Assembly: GCA_021850555.1 (NCBI GenBank)
Contig: JAJZLX010000353.1
Coordinates: forward strand, 1-13,141
Direction of reading: 5' to 3'
Source: Pseudomonadota bacterium
Lineage (GTDB): Bacteria > Pseudomonadota > Gammaproteobacteria > Steroidobacterales > Steroidobacteraceae
Length of the DNA stretch: 13,141 nucleotides
Below are positions 1 to 7,315 of this stretch, one piece after another (positions within the stretch are counted from its first letter, which is position 1; each line of letters begins with the position of its first letter). The notes under the pieces are model-generated. The model made no database searches. It was not told where the DNA came from and worked only from the letters and a program-made list of their open reading frames with translations. A program made the position numbers and the translations under genes.

Positions 1-490
1 TGGTGATGGTGTTGTCGATGAACCAGGATATCGCCCGGTCGCTCATGTCAGTGGAGCTGACCGCGTAGTACACGATCGGTCCGCCGTCGACTTTGACCCG
101 TTGCACCATCGGCGGCAGGATGTCGCTCGGCAGGTCGGGCTGGACCTGGGTGACGGCGTCGCGGACGTCGGTCAGGGCGCGATCGATCGGCGTGCCGATC
201 CGGAATTCGATGTCGGTCTCCTCGCCGCCCTGATAGGCGTCGGAGTAGATCCGGTGGATGTTGCTGATGCCGGCCACCGCCGCCTCGATCCGGCGCACGA
301 TCTGGATCTGCACCTCTTCCGGCGCCGCGCCCGGCTCGGTGACCACCACCGACACGATGGGATAGGAGAGGTGGGGGTGGAGAGTCACCGGCAGCCGTAC
401 GAAGGACACCACGCCGACGAACAGCAGCACCACGAACAGTACGAGCGGCGGCAGGGGGTGGCGGATCGCCCAGGCCGACAGGCGTCTCAT
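1..490 (-). CDS. RND efflux permease (AcrB/MdtB-like), N-terminal part only
   Basis: Inner-membrane proton-driven permease of the resistance-nodulation-division superfamily; it would form the pump of a tripartite efflux complex with the adaptor encoded just upstream. Only the first 163 residues lie in the window; the rest runs off the left edge (family length is usually about 1000-1050). Visible are a short cytoplasmic start (MRRLSAWAIRHP), the first membrane helix at about residues 13-32, and the start of the porter domain with the family signatures PGAAPEEV, RRIEAAVAGI and DRALTDVRDAV followed by QPDLPSDILPPMVQRV. These point to the hydrophobe/amphiphile (HAE1-like) branch rather than heavy-metal CzcA, but substrate cannot be inferred from this part. 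The ATG overlaps the adaptor's stop as ATGA (487-490), so translation is probably coupled. It is the last visible gene of the operon that starts with the ECF sigma factor. Confidence 0.93.
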   Translation of the reverse strand, partial: MRRLSAWAIRHPLPPLVLFVVLLFVGVVSFVRLPVTLHPHLSYPIVSVVVTEPGAAPEEVQIQIVRRIEAAVAGISNIHRIYSDAYQGGEETDIEFRIGTPIDRALTDVRDAVTQVQPDLPSDILPPMVQRVKVDGGPIVYYAVSSTDMSDRAISWFIDNTIT

Positions 491-1794
491 GAGCGCGCCC
501 CGTTCACGGGAGCGACCCGCACCCGCTCGCCGTTTTGCAGGAACCCGCCCGCCAACGTGACGACGCGCTCCCTTCCCGTCAGGCCGCGCGCGATGACCAC
601 ACCCGAGGCGATCACGCCGCCGAGCTGCACCCGATGCCGTAGTGCGATGCCCTTGCGGTTGACGATGAAGACATACGAGCCGGCGGAGTCGGTCATGATC
701 GCGGTCTGAGGCAGCACCGGACGCTCGGCATGGCTTTCGGTGATCAGGGCGCGCGCAAACGCGCCGGGGCGCAGCGCAGGGTTGGGATTGAGGGCGATGC
801 GAACCTCGCCGAGACGAGTCTGCGGATTGACGGTCGCCCCGAGCAGCCAGATGTGCCCGGGGAAGGGCCGCGCATAGCCGATCAGATGCACCTTGGCCGG
901 CTGGCCGACCTTGAGCGAGGCGAGATCCTGCTCTGCCACCTGACCGATGAGCTCCACCCGACTCTCATCTTCCAGGGTGAACAATGGAGGGCCGCCGGGG
1001 CTCGCCACCTGGCCGACCTCGGCGTCGCGAGTGAGCACGGTGCCGGCTACGGGTGCGATGATGCGGGTCAGCGCGAGCTGAGCCCGCTTCTGCTGAAGCT
1101 GTGCCGCCACCATTTTAACGTTGGCCGCGTCCATGGCGGCCGTCGCCTGGTTCTGCTCGATGTTCTGCACGGACAATCCCCCGTCCGGGCCGATCGCCAG
1201 CGCCCGGCGGTAGTCGGCCGCCGAGAGCCTGGCTTGGGCGCGCGCTCTGGCAAGGGAGGCGACGAGCTCGGCCACCTGCGGCTTGAGTACCGAATCGTCG
1301 AGCTGGGCCAGGATCTGGCCCTGTTTCACCCGATCGCCGACCTGCACGTAAACCGCGACGATGCGTCCGGCTTGCCCGCCGTCACCGATCGGCAGATCGT
1401 GACGCGCCGAGATCGAGCCGGTCACGAGAACCTGGGCATTCACCGGCCGCACGCCCGGGACCAGCGCCGAGACCAGGGGGATGTTGCGCTGGTCGGCGAG
1501 CGGAATGAGCGCCGGCGCCTTCGAGGTGAGGCGCACCCACAGGCCCGCCCCGAGCGCTACGGCCAGCAGCCCAGCGGCGATGACCCACCACCGTCTGCGC
1601 CGCAGGGCTGCCGCCAGAGCGGGCCGCCCAGTCGTGGGCGGCGCGTACGCGGGGCCTTCGCGGCCGATCCAGGTGACCGTCTCGCTGCGCGGCGCGTCCG
1701 CGGCGGCTGGATCGACCTGCCCTGTGTCAGAAGTCTCCGATTCCGCAGGGACCGCCAGCGCGACGTCAGCGTGTTGTTCCGGAAAGTGTCCCAT
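487..1794 (-). CDS. RND efflux periplasmic adaptor (HlyD/AcrA family)
   Basis: Membrane fusion protein of 435 residues that should bridge the RND permease to an outer-membrane channel. The order is canonical: one membrane helix (about 69-90), a first lipoyl half (about 140-168, QAGRIVAVYVQVGDRVKQGQ), a helical hairpin rich in Ala/Gln/Arg (about 170-243), the second lipoyl half (about 245-275, IIAPVAGTVLTRDAEVGQV), a beta-barrel (about 280-355, VGQPAKV, LRPGAFARALI) and a membrane-proximal domain to the end. It has no lipobox cysteine, so it is anchored by the helix rather than a lipid. Odd: about 68 residues rich in Ala/Pro/Glu precede the helix, a long cytoplasmic tail for this family. The frame stays open far upstream, through the neighbouring gene, but that is a GC-driven shadow; the ATG at 1794 sits 2 nt after the upstream stop and has a purine-rich AAGGGGG about 11 nt before it. 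No outer-membrane partner is visible. Confidence 0.93.
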   Translation of the reverse strand: MGHFPEQHADVALAVPAESETSDTGQVDPAAADAPRSETVTWIGREGPAYAPPTTGRPALAAALRRRRWWVIAAGLLAVALGAGLWVRLTSKAPALIPLADQRNIPLVSALVPGVRPVNAQVLVTGSISARHDLPIGDGGQAGRIVAVYVQVGDRVKQGQILAQLDDSVLKPQVAELVASLARARAQARLSAADYRRALAIGPDGGLSVQNIEQNQATAAMDAANVKMVAAQLQQKRAQLALTRIIAPVAGTVLTRDAEVGQVASPGGPPLFTLEDESRVELIGQVAEQDLASLKVGQPAKVHLIGYARPFPGHIWLLGATVNPQTRLGEVRIALNPNPALRPGAFARALITESHAERPVLPQTAIMTDSAGSYVFIVNRKGIALRHRVQLGGVIASGVVIARGLTGRERVVTLAGGFLQNGERVRVAPVNGARS

Positions 1795-1796
1795 GG

Positions 1797-3590
1797 CTAT
1801 ACGAGCCCCCTTGATTTCGGAACCAGCACCACCACGGTGCCGGCGATCTTGTCGTGCCAGGCCTGATGCTCGCGGTCGAAGGCGATCCAGAAGAAACCGA
1901 GTCCCGCGGCCACGAGCGACAGGAAACAGCCCAGAGCGCGCAGGATCGCGGTCTCCCAGCCGATCGGCCGGCCGTCGAGGCGCACCACCTTGAGGTTGCA
2001 GATGATGCCGCCGACGGTGGTGCCGTTGAGCCTCCACATCACCGCGCCGTAGCCGGCCAGCACCAGCAGCATCCCATCGGAGCCGTGGTGACCGATCAGG
2101 GCGAGCGCAAACCCGACGAGCACCAGGTCGATCAGCAGCGCCGCCATGCGCAGCCAGAACCCCGCCCGCGGCAATGTGGTCAGATCCAGCCCGGCCGCCG
2201 AGGCGGCCGGGCTGCTTGAAGCAGGGCCGCTTGAAGTGGGGCCCTCTGCGGCGCCGGCGCCGGTGTCGGCGGCCGCGGCGCTCTGTGTCCCTGTCTGCGA
2301 CGCGGCGGAATCCACACCGGGCGATGCGGGGCCCGCGGACGCATCCGGCCCGGGCGCGAAGCCCGGCTGAGATCTCGTGCCCGCGCCGCGGGCGCTGCGG
2401 ACGGCGAGCAGCGCGGCGTAGCTGAGTGCACCGAACCCGAGCAGACCGACCAGCGCCCAGACGATGAAACCGAGCACGGGCACCATGTACAGCAACAGCA
2501 CCACCACCCCGCCGGCCAGCACTTGGACCACGGGCGGCACGGCGCCCGCCCTGCTCGCCCGCAGCAGTCGCCCGCCCAGCCAGCCGAGCGTCACCACACG
2601 CCCGAAGATCCCGGCGCAGAACAGCGCGATCCAGAGCAGAGGAACGACGGCGATGCCGATGACGGTCATCACCAGCGCCAACATCACGATCGGCGTCAGC
2701 AGCACCATGGCGAGCGCCGCGAGGATCGACGGTCCCGGATGCTCTTCGAGCGTGAGGACGCAGCGCTGTAGTCCTTCGTGAAACAGCGCCGCCAGCAGCA
2801 GGTAGAACGCCAGCAGCGCAAGCGCCACGCCCCACGCCCAGCCGACGTCCAGGCGCGGCGCGAGCAGGCGGCCGAAGATCAGGCAATGGGCGCTCCACGC
2901 CTGCAGGCCCGGCAGGGCGTGCGCGAACCCCAACAACAGGTTGACGGTGCCGCCCTGGATCACAGTGGTGGAGGTGCTCGTGGTCGTACCCAGGATGTTC
3001 ACGACCTGGCCGCCGATCACCGCATGCGGTCCAAGGTGCACGTCACCCAGAATCGCAACCGCGCTCTGGGCGACAGCGCTGTTGATGTGGGTGTTGCCAA
3101 GCACGGACACCACGCTGTTGCCGACATCGCCGTCCACGTGTGAGCTGCCGAACACGGTGACCACCGAATCGGACACCGTGCCGTGGACCACGGCATTGCC
3201 GAAAATCGACACGACGTCGCAGGCGGTCCGGTCCGCCGGCAGCGTGGCGTTGTGGCCGATGGCGACAATCTCATTGCCGTCCTGGCAGTGGACGCGTCCC
3301 GTGTGGCCGACCTCGACGTGGATGCGCGGGATGGGGGCATCGACCTGGATCGACTTCGAGCCGTTGCTGATGCTGATGCCGCCGTTGCCGATGCGGATCC
3401 GCCTGGAGCCGTTGGTGATGTTGATTCCGCCGTCTCCGATCCGCATCTGTTGCGAGCCGCCCGCGCCGGCATTGACCGTCATGGGCGGGGCTGCAAGGGT
3501 CTGTGCGCTCACCCTGGCCAGGGCGGGCGCGCAGGTGAGGCTCAGGCAGGCGAGTAGCACGCCGGGCAGGAAACGGGGGGTGGGGTTCAT
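1797..3590 (-). CDS. Secreted bactofilin-like beta-helix fused to RDD-family membrane protein
   Basis: A 597-residue composite protein of unknown function. Residues 1-26 look like a signal peptide (hydrophobic 8-19, then APALA). Residues 49-84 hold two copies of a 16-residue repeat of the form RIGxGGIxIxNGS. Residues 126-201 hold five turns of VVxIxG (starting near 126, 143, 160, 177 and 196), the spacing of a bactofilin/polymer-forming beta-helix. Membrane helices follow at about 250-271, 288-312, 313-333, 355-378 and 379-398, then a low-complexity Ala/Ser/Gly/Pro linker (about 400-468). The C-terminus (about 475-592) is an RDD domain with the typical start RAGFWLRMAALLID and three helices. 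The arrangement puts the beta-helix outside the cytoplasm, unlike classical cytoplasmic bactofilins. The start at 3590 overlaps the upstream gene's stop (ATGA), and the next gene begins 2 nt after its stop. Domain calls are by eye: the RDD part is secure, the bactofilin part likely; the role is inferred only from the sigma factor/efflux operon. Confidence 0.85.
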   Translation of the reverse strand: MNPTPRFLPGVLLACLSLTCAPALARVSAQTLAAPPMTVNAGAGGSQQMRIGDGGINITNGSRRIRIGNGGISISNGSKSIQVDAPIPRIHVEVGHTGRVHCQDGNEIVAIGHNATLPADRTACDVVSIFGNAVVHGTVSDSVVTVFGSSHVDGDVGNSVVSVLGNTHINSAVAQSAVAILGDVHLGPHAVIGGQVVNILGTTTSTSTTVIQGGTVNLLLGFAHALPGLQAWSAHCLIFGRLLAPRLDVGWAWGVALALLAFYLLLAALFHEGLQRCVLTLEEHPGPSILAALAMVLLTPIVMLALVMTVIGIAVVPLLWIALFCAGIFGRVVTLGWLGGRLLRASRAGAVPPVVQVLAGGVVVLLLYMVPVLGFIVWALVGLLGFGALSYAALLAVRSARGAGTRSQPGFAPGPDASAGPASPGVDSAASQTGTQSAAAADTGAGAAEGPTSSGPASSSPAASAAGLDLTTLPRAGFWLRMAALLIDLVLVGFALALIGHHGSDGMLLVLAGYGAVMWRLNGTTVGGIICNLKVVRLDGRPIGWETAILRALGCFLSLVAAGLGFFWIAFDREHQAWHDKIAGTVVVLVPKSRGLV

Positions 3591-4072
3591 ACCTGATGCG
3601 CCTTGGAATGCGGCAAGGTGGGGTAGAAAAGGAGGTAGCCCATCGCGGCCAGCGCCGCATACACGAGGCCGGTGACGATCAGGCCGCCGAACAGCCACTC
3701 GTGCGGAATCAGTCGCACCAGATGCACGGCGAGCTCGGCGAGCGACAGCAGGGTGCGACCGGTGTTGTGAGCATCAGTGATCCAGGGCGCGACGCCCGGG
3801 GCGGCCAGGGCCGCCGCCAGGTGGGTCCACAGGCTTCTGCCCAGCATCCACACCAGCGGCACGCACGCCGCGCAAGCGGCGAACAGCGCTACGCGGGCGG
3901 GCGCCGGCCACTGCGCGATCCCCGATCGCCAGCGCGGCAGCGCGGCGCGCCGCTCGATCTCTCGCAGAACGCGCGCTTCGAGCGAGGTGGGCGCCCGGTG
4001 CGCCGGCAGCCGTCGCAGCGCCTCGTGTGTCAGTCGCTCCAGGCTCTGTTCATGGGGATCGTGGTGTCTCAT
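3587..4072 (-). CDS. Two-helix membrane protein, candidate anti-sigma factor
   Basis: A 161-residue protein without a family name that I can assign. About 58 N-terminal residues are charged and helical (LTHEALRRLPAHRAP, then SLEARVLREIERRAALP), followed by a membrane helix at about 59-76, a periplasmic-looking stretch of about 50 residues, a second helix at about 128-149, and a short tail. It lies between the ECF sigma gene (ATGA overlap at 4069-4072) and the RDD fusion gene (ATGA overlap at 3587-3590). A small membrane protein encoded directly after an ECF sigma factor is most often its anti-sigma factor, with the N-terminal part binding sigma in the cytoplasm; that is inference from position. 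There is no HxxxCxxC zinc motif; the only close cysteine pair (ACAAC) is inside the first helix, so it is not a zinc-binding anti-sigma of the ChrR/RsrA type. It could also be an unrelated membrane component of the system. Confidence 0.85.
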   Translation of the reverse strand: MRHHDPHEQSLERLTHEALRRLPAHRAPTSLEARVLREIERRAALPRWRSGIAQWPAPARVALFAACAACVPLVWMLGRSLWTHLAAALAAPGVAPWITDAHNTGRTLLSLAELAVHLVRLIPHEWLFGGLIVTGLVYAALAAMGYLLFYPTLPHSKAHQV

Positions 4073-4650
4073 GGCGGGCAGCTCCGGCCGGGCTCCGGGG
4101 CGAGACCGCTCTGCGTCAGGGCCTTGGCCATGGCCAGTCGGCCACGCAGGATGTCGGTCTTGATCTTGGAGAGAGAGTGCCCCAGGCGAGTGGCGATGTC
4201 CTGGTACGGCATGTCCTCGAAATGGTAGAGCACCAGGGGTACGCGCTGATGCTCGGGCAGGCCTCGCAGGGCCTGCTCGATGAGCTCGCGGCGCCGCTCA
4301 TCATCCATCTGGAGCAGGGCGCCCTCGAAGGCGGCGGCGGCGGACTCGGTATCCTCCTCCTGCTCGTCCTCGGCGAAGACTTCCGAGAAGAGCCGCCAGC
4401 GCTTGCGATGGCGAGTGAGGTGATTCAGCGTCAGATTGGTGGCGACGGTCTTCAGCCACCCGCCGGCCGTGGGGCTCGATCTCAGGCGATCGAAGTGCTC
4501 GTACGCCTTGAGGAACACGTCCTGGCTGATGTCCTCGGCCTGCGCGGCGCTGCCCGTCAGGCGCACGGCCGTGGAGAAGACCATATCTTGATAGGCGCGC
4601 ATGAACGCTGCGAACTCTTGCGAATCAGGCCTTGAGCTTGCCAAGTGCAC
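4069..4650 (-). CDS. ECF-type RNA polymerase sigma factor (RpoE-like)
   Basis: Alternative sigma factor of 193 residues with only regions 2 and 4, the hallmark of the extracytoplasmic-function group. Region 2 spans about 12-86 (AEDISQDVFLKAYEHF, then GGWLKTVATNLTLNHL, for core binding and -10 recognition). Region 4 spans about 118-178 (LPEHQRVPLVLYHFEDMPY, then a helix-turn-helix ending in SKIKTDILRGR). An acidic, Ala-rich linker (about 92-112, EDEQEED) joins them. The start is a GTG at 4650; an in-frame TGA lies 18 nt upstream, and the ATGs just upstream are in other frames, so GTG (or the TTG two codons on) is the only reasonable choice. It heads a five-gene operon and probably drives it together with its own gene, as most ECF sigma factors do; I could not identify the promoter with confidence. 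Confidence 0.95.
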   Translation of the reverse strand: MHLASSRPDSQEFAAFMRAYQDMVFSTAVRLTGSAAQAEDISQDVFLKAYEHFDRLRSSPTAGGWLKTVATNLTLNHLTRHRKRWRLFSEVFAEDEQEEDTESAAAAFEGALLQMDDERRRELIEQALRGLPEHQRVPLVLYHFEDMPYQDIATRLGHSLSKIKTDILRGRLAMAKALTQSGLAPEPGRSCPP

Positions 4651-4855
4651 GGGTATTTCATCGTTTCATGCAAGAACACGAAGCGCGCCGAAAAGTTGCA
4701 GGGCAAGCCGCGCAGCAATGGACGCCGGGGCGGGCGCCGCCGGCAAGCCTACGCCACCGCCCGCACGGGGCCCATCCGCTTCGTCGACCACTCAGGGCGA
4801 CTGAGCGAAATCCGCCGCGCCGGCACTACGGGGCCTGGAGGCGGCGGGTATTTGC

Positions 4856-5394
4856 CTAGGCTGGCTTTCCCGCGCCAGCGGCGCGGTAGACCATGCAAAC
4901 ATCCGCCGACTCGTAATGAGATTCGAACGGGCGGGGGAGGCATGCACGAACCCGGCGGACTCGTACAGGGTGAGGGCGGGCTCGAGACGGCTATTGCTCT
5001 CGAGGAACAGCTCCCGGCCGCCGCTCGCCTGGTATCTCCCGATGGCAGCCTCCAGCAGCTTTCGGCCGATGCCAAGTCCCTGGGAATCGGCGGTGACGGC
5101 CATCTTGGCGAGCTCGTACCGTCCCTACCCGGCGCAAAGCAATGCGCATGTGCCGACGATTTCCTCCTGGCACCGGGCAAGGAAAATAGCGCCGCCCGCG
5201 CTCAAGATTTCCTGGGGCCTGGACAGGACGTCCTCGTCCACGGCCTCGACCCGGAAGTACCGGTTCAGTCATTCCAGGTTCAGCCGCTTGAATTCGTCGG
5301 CATGGCGGGGCTCGAAAGAGATGATCTTCACGGCGGTTTCCGTCCGCCCTCGGGTGCCCGGAAGCGATGCGGCCGGGTCGTGCTGGGATGTCAT
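4856..5394 (-). pseudogene. GNAT-family N-acetyltransferase, decayed (two stops plus a frameshift)
   Basis: Reading left from the ATG at 5394 (GGAG five bases upstream) gives a recognisable GNAT acetyltransferase of about 180 residues, but not in one piece. Codon 42 is TGA (5269-5271) in KRLNLE*LNRYFRVE, where a Trp codon TGG would fit. Codon 90 is TAG (5125-5127) in LLCAG*GRYELAKMAV. The acetyl-CoA binding motif (SQGLGIGRKLLEAAI, about residues 103-117) and the C-terminal strand region (ALTLYESAGFVHA) follow in the same frame. After the C-rich stretch at 4927-4941 the frame must shift by one base to continue as FESHYESADVCMVYRAAGAG, which then ends at a proper TAG (4856-4858). Family knowledge: these enzymes acetylate small amines or proteins. 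Three independent lesions argue for a true pseudogene; sequencing error could explain the homopolymer shift but hardly both substitutions. A GTG at 5331 is an alternative start. Confidence 0.85.
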
Positions 5395-5441
5395 GGGGTC
5401 TCCGGGGTCGACCATACCTGGGGCCGCCTTGGCTCAAGCGG

Positions 5442-5447
5442 TAGAAT
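5442..5447 (+). promoter_or_regulatory. Possible -10 box before the M20 amidohydrolase
   Basis: TAGAAT sits 39 bases before the GTG start, in the short gap between the decayed GNAT gene and the amidohydrolase. No good -35 hexamer is found at 16-18 bases upstream, so this is only a weak candidate. Confidence 0.25.
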
Positions 5448-5486
5448 CGCAGCGGAATTTTCGACTTCGCGCAGGCTGAATCCGAC

Positions 5487-6668
5487 GTGAGCATTCCTTT
5501 GATCGACTCCATCGTGGCCGAGACGGAAGCCTTCCGCGCGGTGCGGCGCGACCTGCATGCCCACCCGGAGCTCGGCTTCGAGGAGCGGCGCACCTCGGAC
5601 CTGATCACGAAGCTGCTCACCGAATGGGGCATCCCCGTGCACCGCGGCCTCGGCAGGACGGGCGTCGTCGGCGTCATCAAGAATGGCACGTCCCGCCGCG
5701 CGGTCGGGCTGCGTGCGGATATCGACGCGCTGCCCATGACAGAGCGCAACACTTTCGCGCACGCCAGCACTCACCGCGGCAGGATGCACGCCTGCGGACA
5801 TGATGGGCACACGACGATGCTGCTGGCCGCCGCGAGGCACCTGGCGGCCCATCGCAACTTCGACGGCACCGTCTACGTGATATTTCAGCCCGCCGAAGAA
5901 GGTGGCGGCGGCGCCCGCGAGATGATCAAGGACGGCCTGTTCGAGCGCTTCCCCATGGAGGCCATATTCGGTATCCACAACTGGCCAGGTGCGGCGAGCG
6001 GGCGGTTCGTGGTGAAGAGCGGGCCGGTGTTCGCCTCCAGCAACGATTTCAAGATCATCATCCGCGGGCGGGGCGCGCATGCGGCCATGCCCGACCTCGG
6101 TGTCGATCCGGTACCGGTGGCCTGCCAGATGGTGCAGTCCTTCCAGACCATCGTCTCGCGCAACAAGCAGCCGCTCGATCCGGCCGTGATCTCGGTGACG
6201 ATGATCCACGCCGGCGAGGCCAACAACGTGATTCCGGAGAGCTGCGAGATCCAGGGGACGGTGCGCACCTTCACTCTGGACACGCTCGACATGATCGAGC
6301 AGGCCATGCGCCGGATCGCCGATGGCATCTGCCAGGCTCTCGGCGCGGCCTGCGAGTTCGAGTTCCACCGCAACTATCCCCCCACCGTCAATCATGCCGC
6401 CGAGACGGCATTCGTGCGCGAGCTGCTGGCGGGGTGGCTGGGTGGCGAGAGCGTGCTCAGCTTCGATGGCACGATGGGCGCGGAGGACTTCGGCTACTTC
6501 CTTCAGGAAAAGCCGGGCTGTTACTTCCTGATCACCGGCGGCGCCGAGGGTCACGGCCCCGACCCCTGCATGCTGCACAACCCCCACTACGACTTCAACG
6601 ACGAGCTGATCCCGATCGGCGCGACCATGTGGGTACGCCTCGCAGAGAAATGGCTGGCGGAGAAATAG
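5487..6668 (+). CDS. M20D-family metal-dependent amidohydrolase (hippurate hydrolase/IAA-amino acid hydrolase-like)
   Basis: Cytoplasmic amidohydrolase of 393 residues, full length for the M20D peptidase family, which cleaves N-acyl or N-acetyl amino acids and related amides (hippurate, N-acetyl-diaminopimelate, indole-acetyl amino acids). The metal site is intact: Cys103 and His105 in HACGHDGH, Glu138 in QPAEEGGGG, His164 in IHNWPG and His364 in MLHNPHYDF; Glu137 is the likely catalytic base. The dimerisation domain occupies about 183-297 (RGRGAHAAMP at 193-202). The start is GTG at 5487, because an in-frame TAG lies at 5442-5444 and no ATG comes between; the ribosome site is weak. It stands alone, divergent from the decayed GNAT gene and convergent with the GFA gene, so context does not narrow the substrate. 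Confidence 0.95.
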   Translation: MSIPLIDSIVAETEAFRAVRRDLHAHPELGFEERRTSDLITKLLTEWGIPVHRGLGRTGVVGVIKNGTSRRAVGLRADIDALPMTERNTFAHASTHRGRMHACGHDGHTTMLLAAARHLAAHRNFDGTVYVIFQPAEEGGGGAREMIKDGLFERFPMEAIFGIHNWPGAASGRFVVKSGPVFASSNDFKIIIRGRGAHAAMPDLGVDPVPVACQMVQSFQTIVSRNKQPLDPAVISVTMIHAGEANNVIPESCEIQGTVRTFTLDTLDMIEQAMRRIADGICQALGAACEFEFHRNYPPTVNHAAETAFVRELLAGWLGGESVLSFDGTMGAEDFGYFLQEKPGCYFLITGGAEGHGPDPCMLHNPHYDFNDELIPIGATMWVRLAEKWLAEK

Positions 6669-6674
6669 GGCGCG

Positions 6675-6695
6675 TGAGGCTTCGGGAAGGCCTCA
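6675..6695. terminator. Hairpin between convergent genes
   Basis: TGAGGC (6675-6680) pairs with GCCTCA (6690-6695) around a 9-base loop, just after the M20 stop and overlapping the stop codon of the convergent GFA gene. A second perfect 6-bp stem (CAGAGG/CCTCTG, 6694-6708) follows inside the GFA gene. Neither strand carries a T tract, so this may be only a weak two-way terminator or an mRNA 3'-end structure. Confidence 0.35.
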
Positions 6696-7220
6696 GAGGG
6701 AGCCTCTGACGCCCAGCTGCGCCCGGTAGGCCTCGAGCTGCGGGAGATAGGCGAGCCGTCGCTCGAGACTCTCCGGCCGCCAAACCCCCTTCAGGTCGTA
6801 GAATTCCGGCACGGCGGGTGTACCCGCGGGGAGCGGGACCCAGGGTTGCTTGGAGGCCGTGAAGATGTGGATGTCGGGCGGGAGCTCATCCGGAGTGTCG
6901 AGCGTGCCGACCCGTACGAAGCGGACGAAAGGGCCTGCGCCGGCGTAATTGCTCCAGAGTGCAATCCGGCAATGCGGGCAGCGGGCGATCCTCTGTCCCC
7001 GGCCGCTCAAGGAGGGGGTGTCGATGAGCTCGGGCTCCTCGGCGAGGTGCCTCAGGCGCTCGGCCTCGATGAGCGCGTTCAACACGAAGGCCGAGCCGGT
7101 CTCCCGCTGGCACCAGCGGCAGTGGCAGCAGTGCACGATGAGCGGCCGGGTCTGCATGCGATAGCGGACGCGGCCGCAATCGCAGCCGCCCTCGAGCGGG
7201 AAGACAGCCTGTGCCGGCAT
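6693..7220 (-). CDS. GFA-family zinc-binding protein (DUF636-like)
   Basis: A 175-residue protein of the GFA superfamily, named after the glutathione-dependent formaldehyde-activating enzyme. The seven zinc-binding cysteines of the fold are present: GGCDCGRVRY (Cys13, Cys15), HCCHCRWCQRETGSAF (around Cys32, Cys34, Cys37) and RCPHCR (Cys81, Cys84). The C-terminal part (about 113-150, ELPPDIHIF, WVPLP, WRPESLERR) is typical of the many family members annotated only as GFA family protein. Most of these have no proven formaldehyde activity, so the biochemical role is unknown. Start ATG at 7220, with a modest GAGAG about 10 bases upstream. It lies 95 bases downstream of the Mpo1-like gene on the same strand and could share its transcript. 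Confidence 0.92.
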   Translation of the reverse strand: MPAQAVFPLEGGCDCGRVRYRMQTRPLIVHCCHCRWCQRETGSAFVLNALIEAERLRHLAEEPELIDTPSLSGRGQRIARCPHCRIALWSNYAGAGPFVRFVRVGTLDTPDELPPDIHIFTASKQPWVPLPAGTPAVPEFYDLKGVWRPESLERRLAYLPQLEAYRAQLGVRGSL

Positions 7221-7315
7221 GGGCGTTCACTCTCGCGGATCGAATGATCGGAGTATGGCGCCCGCGGCGGCCGGAGGCTTGGGAAAAGTTGCGATCCGGA
7301 GCAGCTGCCTGACGC

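Noticed and set aside
1797..2898. Upstream extension of the adaptor reading frame to 803 residues
   Set aside because: It overlaps the RDD fusion gene in another frame and reads as Arg/Gly/Ala-rich noise; the ATG at 1794 gives a normal-length adaptor.
4667..4700. RpoE-like promoter (GCAACTT on the minus strand at 4693-4699) before the ECF sigma gene
   Set aside because: The -35-like element is tempting, but no matching -10 lies at 16-17 bases, so I do not call it a promoter.
4791..4805. CTCAG/CTGAG hairpin as terminator of the GNAT pseudogene
   Set aside because: Only five pairs and no T tract on either strand.
5391..6587. 398-codon minus-strand frame opposite the M20 gene
   Set aside because: It mirrors the M20 coding frame; the M20 protein has all catalytic residues while the mirror frame is His/Gly/Ala-rich without domains.
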